DNA of 5,398 bases from an uncultured Planctomycetaceae bacterium (GTDB lineage: Bacteria; Planctomycetota; Planctomycetia; Planctomycetales; Planctomycetaceae): contig CALFYU010000724.1 in the NCBI GenBank assembly GCA_937952455.1, positions 1-5,398 of the forward strand, written 5' to 3'. The translations under genes were made by a program, and so were the position numbers. Below are positions 1 through 5,398 of this stretch, one piece after another (the stretch's first letter is position 1; every line of letters begins with the position of its first letter). A model generated the notes under the pieces. The model did not search any database, was not told the origin of the DNA, and saw only the letters and a program-made list of their open reading frames with translations.

Positions 1-41
1 GCGCGTGAATCGATCCGTTGCGTCGGTCCTGGTCTCGCGTT

Positions 42-926
42 TTAACGCCAGCTCAAACGACTGGGGAGTCGTATCAAGCTGTAGAGGGACGAATTGTCGT
101 AGCGGTAATTGAACACCTGATCCACACCGTCCCCGCCGTTTTGCATCAACCAATCATCGCCGTTGCTGCCGGCGTCCAACGTGACGTTGGAGTACAGATA
201 ATCCTCGTCACGCTGCCCGAATTGATTGAGCCGCAGCTCCCCGTCCAATTCGCCGCGATAATAAAACAGCAGCGAATCGTCGCCGGAGTTGCCGTACATG
301 TTGACGTTCAAATCGGCATCCGAATCGAGATCGACGTCGTAATTGGCCAGATAATACAGGTTGTCATTGCCCGACGACCCGTAAAGATTGGCCGTCAGAT
401 TAGCGTCGTCGACCATGTCGCCGACTTGAATCACGCTCATGCCGTCGTTGCCGGAACCGAGATTCGCAGTGATATTCACGTCGGCATCATCGATTTCCGG
501 CAAGTACACAGCCACCTGATCGGAAAGCGAGCCCGTATTGATCGAGATATTGACGTCCGCTTCGATGGCGGTGTTCATGTAATTGTCGCCGCGAAAATCG
601 AGCGTGATGTAGTCGAAACCATCGCTCGACCAGATATCGAAGTCGCGATCACGATCAAATTCGCTACCGACCACGCGGTAGGTGAAGGAGTTGTTGCCCG
701 CGTTGAGATGCACGCGCATCTCATTGAACGCGCCGCTACTGAGATTCGTCACCTGGCCGTTGTCGATGATCGTCACCGAGTTGGTCTCGTGATTTTCGAG
801 GACCTGCACGACGTCGTTACCGTTCGTCCCGGTGATCGTCAGGACGCCGGCGGAGACCGACGCGGCCATCAATGCGCGGTCTTCGAGCGACTCCATACTC
901 AACTTACGGTCGTTAGAACCAGACAT
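42..926 (-). CDS. Probable exported Asp/Asn-rich repeat protein with planctomycete LEPRxLL/LEDR-type N-terminus
   Basis: The 294-residue product begins with a short polar, basic stretch and then LEDRALM (residues 14-20). This matches the LEPRxLL/LEDR-type sorting motif found near the N-terminus of many planctomycete exported or surface proteins; its export route is not firmly known. Next comes GVLTITGTNGNDVVQV (27-42), which resembles a single RTX/haemolysin-type calcium-binding half-repeat. A second GSNGDDWLMQNGGDG-like patch lies at 253-267, but there is no full nonapeptide array. Residues 123-229 form about four degenerate 25-29-residue repeats, suggesting a beta-solenoid or other stacked-beta fold. 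The protein is strongly acidic and has no cysteine, fitting an extracellular location. There is no hydrophobic C-terminal anchor. The ATG at 926 is preceded by GAAAGGG (934-940) at a 7-base spacing, which favours this start over Met11. Ligand and function are unknown. Confidence 0.82.
   Translation of the reverse strand: MSGSNDRKLSMESLEDRALMAASVSAGVLTITGTNGNDVVQVLENHETNSVTIIDNGQVTNLSSGAFNEMRVHLNAGNNSFTYRVVGSEFDRDRDFDIWSSDGFDYITLDFRGDNYMNTAIEADVNISINTGSLSDQVAVYLPEIDDADVNITANLGSGNDGMSVIQVGDMVDDANLTANLYGSSGNDNLYYLANYDVDLDSDADLNVNMYGNSGDDSLLFYYRGELDGELRLNQFGQRDEDYLYSNVTLDAGSNGDDWLMQNGGDGVDQVFNYRYDNSSLYSLIRLPSRLSWR
57..72 (-). other. Perfect 6-bp hairpin at the 3' end of the LEDR-type gene
   Basis: ACGACT (57-62) and AGTCGT (67-72) are perfect inverted copies separated by a four-base loop. 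They overlap codons 285-290, just before the stop. On the minus strand a second small stem (GCGT, loop TAAA, ACGC; 37-48) encloses the TAA stop codon. Neither is followed by a T-run, so this is not a canonical intrinsic terminator. It could be a 3'-end stabilising structure or chance. Confidence 0.25.
240..560 (-). repeat. Degenerate 25-29-residue protein repeats inside the LEDR-type protein
   Basis: Four units are visible in the translated product, starting at residues 123 (ADVNISINTGSLSD), 148 (ADVNITANLGSGND), 175 (ANLTANLYGSSGND) and 204 (ADLNVNMYGNSGDD). The core is Ala-Asp/Asn-hydrophobic-Asn/Thr, a short beta-like run, then Gly-Ser/Asn-x-Gly/Ser-Asp/Asn-Asp. A fifth, poorer unit begins near residue 230 (ELRLNQFGQRDED). 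Each unit would fit one or two turns of a stacked-beta structure with acidic turns that might bind calcium. The fold and the calcium binding are inferred, not seen. Confidence 0.65.
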
Positions 927-1066
927 GTTCGCACCCTTTCGTTGGAGATTTGCCGAGGGCTATTGAGGGGAAAAATTCAGCCAATAGCTCGCTCAGCGCA
1001 ACGCGGGTGCGTTTGTGACACGCAATTTTCCGGCCGAGTCAGGAATTTCAAGATTCGTCGGCGCCG
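927..1066 (-). promoter_or_regulatory. Intergenic leader of the LEDR-type gene
   Basis: This 140-base gap separates the stop of the DinB-like gene from the start of the LEDR-type gene, both on the minus strand, and should hold the latter's 5' leader and perhaps its promoter. It contains an inverted repeat, GCTATTG (959-965) with CAATAGC (982-988), extendable by one wobble and one GC pair, around a 16-base loop that includes an AAAAA run. A small dyad, TGCGT/ACGCA (1008-1012 and 1020-1024), lies farther upstream. I see no convincing -35/-10 pair and no T-tract terminator for the preceding gene. Confidence 0.35.
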
Positions 1067-1597
1067 TTACCAGCCGTGTTGGTCGCGCAGCCAAAGGATC
1101 TGGGCGGTATGATGCCGCGCGTGCCAAGGGTAATAGTTGAGTGCCGCCCACAATTTGACCGTATCCCCCGTCTGCGGGTGCACGAAAGTCCGCTCAAATT
1201 GGGCGGGGGTCATTGATTCCAGAAGCTGCACCCATTTGGCATGCAGCCCGTCGGCCATCAACAGCGCCGGTTCCAAATCGCCGCGGGCGTTGTCCTCCAG
1301 CGCCACCCAGTCCCGTTCCTCATAGGCCTTGATCGTCGGATTCTCTTCGGTCAAGGCCCATTTGAAGCGGATGTAACTGTGCACATGGCTATCCGCGATG
1401 TGACCGGCAATCTGCCGGATCGTCCAGTTCTTGTATTTCGTGTCGAGCTGAGTATCGGATAGACCGGCGACGGCTCGGCGGAGATGGTTCGGTGCCTGCC
1501 GTAATTCCTCGATGAGGCGGGTACGGATGGCCGATTCGTAGGTATTGGCCGGAGCAAACGCGCCGGCCGGGTGATCGGGAGGGGACGGATTTGTCAT
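1067..1597 (-). CDS. DinB/YfiT-family (BstA-like) metal-binding protein
   Basis: The 176-residue product matches the YfiT/DinB_2 group of four-helix-bundle, metal-dependent proteins in length and along its whole sequence. Recognisable segments are WTIRQIAGHIADSH (58-71), SYIRFKWALTEE (74-85), the central GLHAKW (117-122), TFVHP (137-141) and WHARHH (158-163). His66, His159 and His163 occupy the positions of the three metal-ligand histidines of Bacillus subtilis YfiT (His67, His160, His164, from memory). YfiT-type proteins are described as putative metal-dependent hydrolases, and BstA members transfer bacillithiol to electrophiles. The thiol partner in this organism is unknown, so a detoxification role is inference. 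No signal peptide is seen, so it is probably cytoplasmic. The ATG at 1597 is preceded by GAGAAGAG (1606-1613) at 8 bases, a reasonable ribosome site. An uncertain frame ends one base upstream of this start. Confidence 0.88.
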   Translation of the reverse strand: MTNPSPPDHPAGAFAPANTYESAIRTRLIEELRQAPNHLRRAVAGLSDTQLDTKYKNWTIRQIAGHIADSHVHSYIRFKWALTEENPTIKAYEERDWVALEDNARGDLEPALLMADGLHAKWVQLLESMTPAQFERTFVHPQTGDTVKLWAALNYYPWHARHHTAQILWLRDQHGW

Positions 1598-1598
1598 G

Positions 1599-2075
1599 TC
1601 AGGATCTCTTCTCTAATTCTTCTTCTTCGAATGTAATCCGGCCAAAATCTGAAAATCGCAAACGTCCAGTCACTGGGTGGCCCTGGCTGAAGATGAGCGT
1701 CGGCGAAATATTTCTCATTTGCTGACAATCAAACCAGCGATTCCCAAAAATAGGAAAAAGCCCGAAGTCCCGGACAACAGCATCCAGAATCATAGCTGCG
1801 AAATGTCCGAGCTCAACGGTTGTTAAGGACTGGCAATCCCCCCGAAGGTTCGCTGCTTTATGGTCGTTTCGCGAATCACCACGGCCGATCTGATGGCCGC
1901 AAGCGACCAGCCGAACGATTGATACAGCGGGGGCTGGCGAAATCGCGGTTATGGCCATAAAAATGTGTGGAAAACTTTCGTTCAGACTACGAACATCAAA
2001 TTCATTCCCTAAAATAGCCAGAGTTATGTTTGAAAATACCTCATCCAGGCAATCCACCCCAGCAACTTCTCCCAT
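1599..2075 (-). CDS. Possible small hypothetical protein upstream of the DinB-like gene
   Basis: This is an open frame of 158 codons that I cannot assign to any family. Its TGA stop sits one base before the DinB-like ATG, and its last codons overlap that gene's ribosome site, an arrangement typical of translational coupling. A weak AGGA lies 4 bases before its ATG. Residues 82-158 look more protein-like (VELGHFAAMILDAV, FGLFPIFGNRWFDC, a Glu-rich end) than residues 1-80. Internal Met40 (1958) or Met95 (1793) could be the true start. Against it: no recognisable domain, lower GC than its neighbours, and a start only 25 bases from the divergent aceE start, which would force the aceE promoter inside this gene. 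It may be a decayed gene or chance. Confidence 0.3.
   Translation of the reverse strand: MGEVAGVDCLDEVFSNITLAILGNEFDVRSLNESFPHIFMAITAISPAPAVSIVRLVACGHQIGRGDSRNDHKAANLRGDCQSLTTVELGHFAAMILDAVVRDFGLFPIFGNRWFDCQQMRNISPTLIFSQGHPVTGRLRFSDFGRITFEEEELEKRS
1883..1895 (+). repeat. 13-bp direct repeat, copy upstream of aceE
   Basis: GGCCGATCTGATG is identical to 4809-4821 in the aceE-aceF gap. This copy is also the left part of a dyad: CGGCC (1882-1886), eight-base loop GATCTGAT, GGCCG (1895-1899). It lies about 205 bases before the aceE start and inside the uncertain frame at 1599-2075. Confidence 0.4.
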
Positions 2076-2100
2076 TACTTCCTACGAGACTCAACCAGCG
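1976..2100 (+). promoter_or_regulatory. AT-rich upstream region and probable promoter/leader of aceE
   Basis: GC falls to about 33% in 1981-2040 (hand count), against roughly 58% in a sampled row of aceE. TAAAAT (2010-2015) matches five of six bases of a sigma-70 -10 box, but no good -35 box lies 16-18 bases upstream. TTCATT (2001-2006) with TATGTT (2025-2030) at 18 bases is a weaker alternative. A small dyad, TTCGT/ACGAA (1977-1981 and 1989-1993), lies just upstream. No strong Shine-Dalgarno precedes the aceE ATG. The promoter call rests on composition and position next to a housekeeping gene. Confidence 0.4.
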
Positions 2101-4767
2101 ATGGACGAAACGATAGCGGCGATGGATACGGGCGAATTGGAAGAATGGTTCGAATCGCTCGATGATCTTTTGCACCGGCATGGTCCCGACGGCGTGCGGC
2201 AATTGATGTCGGTACTGCAGGCGCGAGCCTATCAGCACGGCGTGGCGATGCCGTTTACGGCCAATACGCCGTACATCAACACCATTCACCACGAACACCA
2301 GCCCCGTTTCCCGGGCAACCGGGCGATCGAACGGCGGATCAAGAGCCTGATTCGCTGGAACGCGATGGCCATGGTGGTCCGCGCCAATGCCGCCAGCCCC
2401 GGCATCGGCGGACATATTTCGACGTATGCCTCCGCGGCGACGCTGCTGGAGATCGGATTTAACCACTTTTTCCACGCCCGCAACGAGGACCACTTCGGTG
2501 ATTTCGTCTACTTTCAGGGCCACGCGGCACCGGGAGTCTATGCCCGCGCGTTTCTGGAAGGGCGGTTGACCGAAGAACAGTTGATCCGTTTTCGCCAGGA
2601 GATTCCGCGGAACACGGGTTTGTCGTCCTATCCGCACCCCTGGCTGATGCCCGATTTTTGGCAGTTTCCCACGGTCTCGATGGGACTGGGGCCGATTTCG
2701 GCGATTTACCACGCACGGTTTTTGCGATATCTGGAACACCGCGGCCTTGCGGACACCTCCAAGTCGCACGTCTGGTGCTTCGTGGGTGACGGCGAGGTGG
2801 ATGAACCGGAGACGCTCGGCGCAATCACGCTGGCCTCCCGCGAACATCTGGACAATTTGATTTTCGTGATCAACTGCAATCTGCAACGGCTCGACGGACC
2901 GGTCCGCGGCAACGGGAAGATCATCCAAGAACTGGAGGCGGCGTTCCGCGGCGCGGGTTGGAATTGCCTGAAGGTGATCTGGGGCAGCGACTGGGATCCG
3001 TTGTTAGACGACGACGAAGAGGGGCTGCTGGTCAGACGCATGGGCGAAGTCGTCGACGGGCAGTATCAGAAATACGTTGTGGAAGGGGGCGCCTATATCC
3101 GCGACCACTTCTTCGGCGCTAATGACAAGCTGCACGATCTGGTCGACCACCTCACGGATGAGCAACTGCAAAAGCTCAGCCGTGGCGGACACGATCCGGA
3201 GAAGGTTTTTGCCGCCTATCACGCAGCGGTCAACCACGTCGGCGAGCCGACGGTGATTTTGGCCAAGACGATCAAGGGCTACGGTCTCGGCGAAGCGGGC
3301 GAAGGCCACAACATTACACACCAACAGAAGAAACTGAACGAAGAAGAGCTACGCGAGTTCCGTTCACGGTTTGCCATTCCGATCGGCGACGACGAAGTGG
3401 CCAAGGCGCCGCTGCACCGTCCCGCCGAAGACAGCCCGGAGATGACCTACCTGCTCGAACGTCGCGAAGCGCTGGGCGGCTTTCTCCCGGCTCGGACGCC
3501 GACGACGGACCGCTTGGAAATCCCACCGCTGGAAGCCTTCGACAAAAAGGTGCTCAACGGCGGAACCGAAATGGCCACCACGATGGCATTCGGCCGCATC
3601 GTCAGCGATCTGCTCAAGGACAAGAAAATCGGCAAACGGGTTGTGCCCATCATTCCCGACGAAGCGCGGACGTTCGGGATGGAAGCGCTGTTCCGCCAAT
3701 GCGGGATTTATTCCAGCAAGGGACAACTTTACGAGCCGGTCGACGCCGACCAGGTGCTCTATTACAAGGAGGCCAAAGACGGCCAGATTCTGGAAGAGGG
3801 GATCAACGAAGCGGGAGCGCTTTCGTCGTTCATCGCCGCCGGGACCGCCTACAGCAATTTGGGCGTGAACATGGTGCCGTTTTACATCTACTACTCGATG
3901 TTCGGCTTCCAGCGTGTGGGCGATTTGATCTGGGCGGCAGCCGATTCCCGCACGAAGGGTTTCCTTGTGGGGGGCACGTCAGGCCGCACGACGCTTAGCG
4001 GCGAAGGCCTGCAGCACCAGGACGGGCAAAGCCAATTGATCGCCACCACCGTTCCCAATCTTCATAGCTACGATCCGGCCTATGCTTATGAGGTCGCGGT
4101 GATCATTCAAGACGGCTTGCGGAGAATGTACGGCGAGGGAGAAGAGGTCTTCTTCTACCTGTCGGTCTATAACGAAGTATACGACATGCCGGCCATGCCC
4201 GAAGGATCGGCGGAAGGAATCCTCAAAGGGTTGTACCGGGTTTCGAAAACGCCGCAGGAAGAATCCCCGTCGCGGCGGCCGCAATTGTTCGGCAGCGGCC
4301 CGATCATCCGCGAGGCCCGCCGCGCACAATCGATCTTGATCGAGAACTACGATATTCGCTGTGACGTGTGGAGCGTGACCAGTTACAGCGAATTGTGCCG
4401 CGAAGCCCAGGCGGTCGAGCGCTGGAACCGACTGCACCCGGGCGAAGAGCCGCGGCAAAGTTATCTGGAGTCGTCGCTGACCGATCTCAACGGACCGTTT
4501 ATCTCCGTCAGCGACAACGTGCGTTTGGTCGCCGAGCAGATTCGGCAATGGGTGCCGGGCCGCTATGTCACGTTGGGGACCGACGGATTCGGCCGCAGCG
4601 ATTCACGCGAAGCGTTGAGAAAGCACTTTGAAATCAACGCCGAGCACATCGTATTTGCGACCCTTTCCGCACTCGCAGCCGACGGCAACTTCGAGAAGGC
4701 CCGCCTGAGCGAGGTGATCAAGGAGTTGGGGATCGACCCCGAACAGGTCAACCCGGCCATCGCCTGA
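2101..4767 (+). CDS. aceE: Pyruvate dehydrogenase E1 component, homodimeric type
   Basis: This 888-residue protein aligns by eye from end to end with Escherichia coli AceE (887 residues). It is the thiamine diphosphate enzyme that decarboxylates pyruvate and reductively acetylates the lipoyl group of E2 in the cytoplasmic complex. The N-terminal transketolase-like domain has GGH (His105), YFQGH (His141) and the cofactor motif GDGE...NCN (Asp230, Asn258, Asn260), then NITHQ (His407) in an active-site loop. The middle domain has IIPDEARTFGMEALFRQ (517-533), the cofactor-activating Glu570 in GINE, and GEGLQH (His639). The C-terminal domain has LGTDGFGRSDSR (825-836). No key residue is missing. 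The frame is open upstream to ATGs at 2026 and 1951, but those 25-50 extra residues look unlike AceE. The 2101 start places Trp16 one residue from E. coli Trp17, so I chose it, although no strong ribosome site precedes it. aceF follows after 123 bases. Confidence 0.97.
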   Translation: MDETIAAMDTGELEEWFESLDDLLHRHGPDGVRQLMSVLQARAYQHGVAMPFTANTPYINTIHHEHQPRFPGNRAIERRIKSLIRWNAMAMVVRANAASPGIGGHISTYASAATLLEIGFNHFFHARNEDHFGDFVYFQGHAAPGVYARAFLEGRLTEEQLIRFRQEIPRNTGLSSYPHPWLMPDFWQFPTVSMGLGPISAIYHARFLRYLEHRGLADTSKSHVWCFVGDGEVDEPETLGAITLASREHLDNLIFVINCNLQRLDGPVRGNGKIIQELEAAFRGAGWNCLKVIWGSDWDPLLDDDEEGLLVRRMGEVVDGQYQKYVVEGGAYIRDHFFGANDKLHDLVDHLTDEQLQKLSRGGHDPEKVFAAYHAAVNHVGEPTVILAKTIKGYGLGEAGEGHNITHQQKKLNEEELREFRSRFAIPIGDDEVAKAPLHRPAEDSPEMTYLLERREALGGFLPARTPTTDRLEIPPLEAFDKKVLNGGTEMATTMAFGRIVSDLLKDKKIGKRVVPIIPDEARTFGMEALFRQCGIYSSKGQLYEPVDADQVLYYKEAKDGQILEEGINEAGALSSFIAAGTAYSNLGVNMVPFYIYYSMFGFQRVGDLIWAAADSRTKGFLVGGTSGRTTLSGEGLQHQDGQSQLIATTVPNLHSYDPAYAYEVAVIIQDGLRRMYGEGEEVFFYLSVYNEVYDMPAMPEGSAEGILKGLYRVSKTPQEESPSRRPQLFGSGPIIREARRAQSILIENYDIRCDVWSVTSYSELCREAQAVERWNRLHPGEEPRQSYLESSLTDLNGPFISVSDNVRLVAEQIRQWVPGRYVTLGTDGFGRSDSREALRKHFEINAEHIVFATLSALAADGNFEKARLSEVIKELGIDPEQVNPAIA

Positions 4768-4890
4768 GAATTGCCGGGCCGCCGCCGGTTGCGTATGGTT
4801 GTGAAGCGGGCCGATCTGATGCGGTCTGTCCGGTGGAGATTCGTGTCGCCGTTACGAGAGAACAACGAACACCGTTAGCGAAATAACATT
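4768..4890 (+). promoter_or_regulatory. aceE-aceF intergenic spacer
   Basis: These 123 bases separate the two pyruvate dehydrogenase genes. A GC-rich CCGG...CCGG element (about 4776-4790) follows the aceE stop but has no T-tract, so I see no intrinsic terminator and expect cotranscription. The spacer carries the second copy of the 13-bp repeat (4809-4821). CCGTTA occurs at 4849-4854 and 4872-4877. A weak GTTA/TAAC hairpin (4874-4887) ends three bases before the aceF ATG. No Shine-Dalgarno lies within normal distance of that ATG; the nearest purine run, GAGAG (4856-4860), is 30 bases away. Confidence 0.5.
4809..4821 (+). repeat. 13-bp direct repeat, copy upstream of aceF
   Basis: GGCCGATCTGATG is identical to 1883-1895 upstream of aceE. 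This copy lacks the matching right dyad arm (it is followed by CGGTC rather than GCCGC). It lies about 70 bases before the aceF start. Flanking bases differ at both ends, so the match is exactly 13 bases. Confidence 0.4.
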
Positions 4891-5398
4891 ATGTCGATCG
4901 AATTTCGTCTCCCGGAACTGGGAGAAAACATTGAGGAAGCTGAAATTGCCGAGGTGCTTGTCAAAGAAGGCGATCACATCGACGCCGAGCAATCGGTGAT
5001 GGAACTCGAAACCGAGAAAGCGGTGCTCGAGTTGCCCTGTCCGCACGCGGGCGTCGTAAAAAAAATCCATGTCTCCGAAGGAGACAGCATCAAAGTCGGG
5101 TCGGTGATTCTGACGATCGACGAAGCGGCAGAATCCGACGGCGGGAAGGACGGAGAATCCGAACTGGAGGGGGAAACGTCCGAACCGGCGGAGGAAAAAG
5201 AGGCCGAATCAACTTCATCGAAATCAAAGTCGGAATCCAAATCCAAATCCAAAGAAACAAAACCTGCCGCCCAAGAGTCATCCGCGTCCCCGGACAAGAA
5301 ACAGGAATCGACTTCGACGGTTCCCCCAGCAATGGAGGCGGTGGCTCCCGATCATCGACCGCCGCCGCCGGCCGGACCGGCGACGCGGCGTTTCGCCC
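4891..5398 (+). CDS. aceF: Pyruvate dehydrogenase E2, dihydrolipoyllysine acetyltransferase (5' part, cut by window end)
   Basis: The visible 169 residues begin the E2 core protein that takes the acetyl group from E1 on a swinging lipoyl arm and transfers it to CoA. Residues 1-77 are one biotinyl/lipoyl domain (FRLPELGENI at the start), with the lipoylated lysine in ELETEKAVLE (Lys43). Residues 78-158 form a low-complexity linker rich in Glu, Ser and Lys, ending in Pro-rich sequence. GPATRRFA (162-169) is the start of the peripheral subunit-binding domain that holds E1 and E3. The catalytic acyltransferase domain lies beyond the window. There is one lipoyl domain, where E. coli has three. The ATG at 4891 is fixed by an in-frame TAG at 4876-4878, although no good ribosome site is seen. 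The neighbouring aceE makes a pyruvate, not 2-oxoglutarate, role very likely. Confidence 0.93.
   Translation, partial: MSIEFRLPELGENIEEAEIAEVLVKEGDHIDAEQSVMELETEKAVLELPCPHAGVVKKIHVSEGDSIKVGSVILTIDEAAESDGGKDGESELEGETSEPAEEKEAESTSSKSKSESKSKSKETKPAAQESSASPDKKQESTSTVPPAMEAVAPDHRPPPPAGPATRRFA
5234..5251 (+). repeat. Three tandem AATCCA hexamers in the aceF linker
   Basis: AATCCA is repeated three times exactly, encoding alternating Ser-Lys within the stretch SKSKSESKSKSK (residues 110-121). In-frame hexamer repeats of this kind can change copy number by slippage without breaking the frame, and would only lengthen or shorten the flexible linker. Confidence 0.8.

Noticed and set aside
1008..1030. 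TGCGT/ACGCA stem followed by ATTTTC, resembling a plus-strand terminator
   Set aside because: The stem is only 5 bp, the T-run is short, and both flanking genes are on the minus strand, so there is no plus-strand transcript to end here.
18..1112. A 364-codon open frame on the plus strand
   Set aside because: It is antisense to the LEDR-type gene, with an Ile/Val/His/Arg-rich composition typical of the complement of Asp/Asn-rich coding sequence. It shows no domain, and it runs through the intergenic gap into the DinB-like gene.
1741..1765. CCGGGACTTCGGGCTTTTT on the minus strand, looking like a terminator
   Set aside because: The GGG blocks are direct rather than inverted copies, so they do not form a stem before the T-run.
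2041..2928. A 295-codon minus-strand open frame
   Set aside because: It lies opposite the strongly conserved 5' part of aceE and has the Arg/Gln/Val-rich look of an antisense shadow with no recognisable motif.
3979..4548. A 189-codon minus-strand open frame
   Set aside because: It is antisense to the conserved C-terminal part of aceE, with no family resemblance; long shadows are expected opposite GC-rich coding sequence.
4768..4800. GC-rich sequence after aceE as a transcription terminator
   Set aside because: Only a 4-bp CCGG/CCGG stem forms and no T-tract follows; aceE and aceF encode partners of one complex and are probably cotranscribed.
4974..5297. A minus-strand frame rich in Ser, Asp and Phe (SSSDSPSFPPSDSA)
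   Set aside because: It is the complement of the Glu/Ser/Lys linker of aceF; the low complexity comes from the real gene on the other strand.

Overview
The window looks like a chromosomal segment from a Planctomycetota bacterium. Two things point there: a minus-strand gene whose N-terminus carries a LEDRALM motif of the LEPRxLL/LEDR type, common at the start of planctomycete exported and cell-surface proteins, and weak or absent Shine-Dalgarno sequences before several genes. GC content is moderate; hand counts give about 58% in a sampled row of aceE. The phylum assignment is an inference from these traits; no rRNA or other phylogenetic marker is present.

Layout: two minus-strand genes fill the left side. 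The first (42-926) encodes a 294-residue, Asp/Asn-rich, cysteine-free, probably exported repeat protein. The second (1067-1597) encodes a DinB/YfiT-like three-histidine metal protein of 176 residues. Between the latter and the divergent pyruvate dehydrogenase genes lies about 500 bases (1598-2100) of lower-GC DNA. It holds an open minus-strand frame (1599-2075) that may be a small hypothetical gene, and near its right end an AT-rich stretch likely to contain the aceE promoter.

The right side (2101-5398) is a pyruvate dehydrogenase operon on the plus strand: a complete homodimeric-type E1 (aceE, 888 residues, thiamine diphosphate site intact) followed after 123 bases by the start of the E2 dihydrolipoyl acetyltransferase (aceF), which runs off the window edge. 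E1 decarboxylates pyruvate and passes the acetyl group to the lipoyl lysine of E2, which transfers it to CoA. The E2 has one lipoyl domain, an unusually charged Glu/Ser/Lys-rich linker, and the first residues of a peripheral subunit-binding domain.

I found no mobile element, CRISPR array, tRNA, rRNA or clear novel system. The points most worth a second look are the repeat protein, the unexplained frame between the DinB gene and aceE, and an exact 13-base sequence that occurs in the noncoding DNA upstream of both aceE and aceF.
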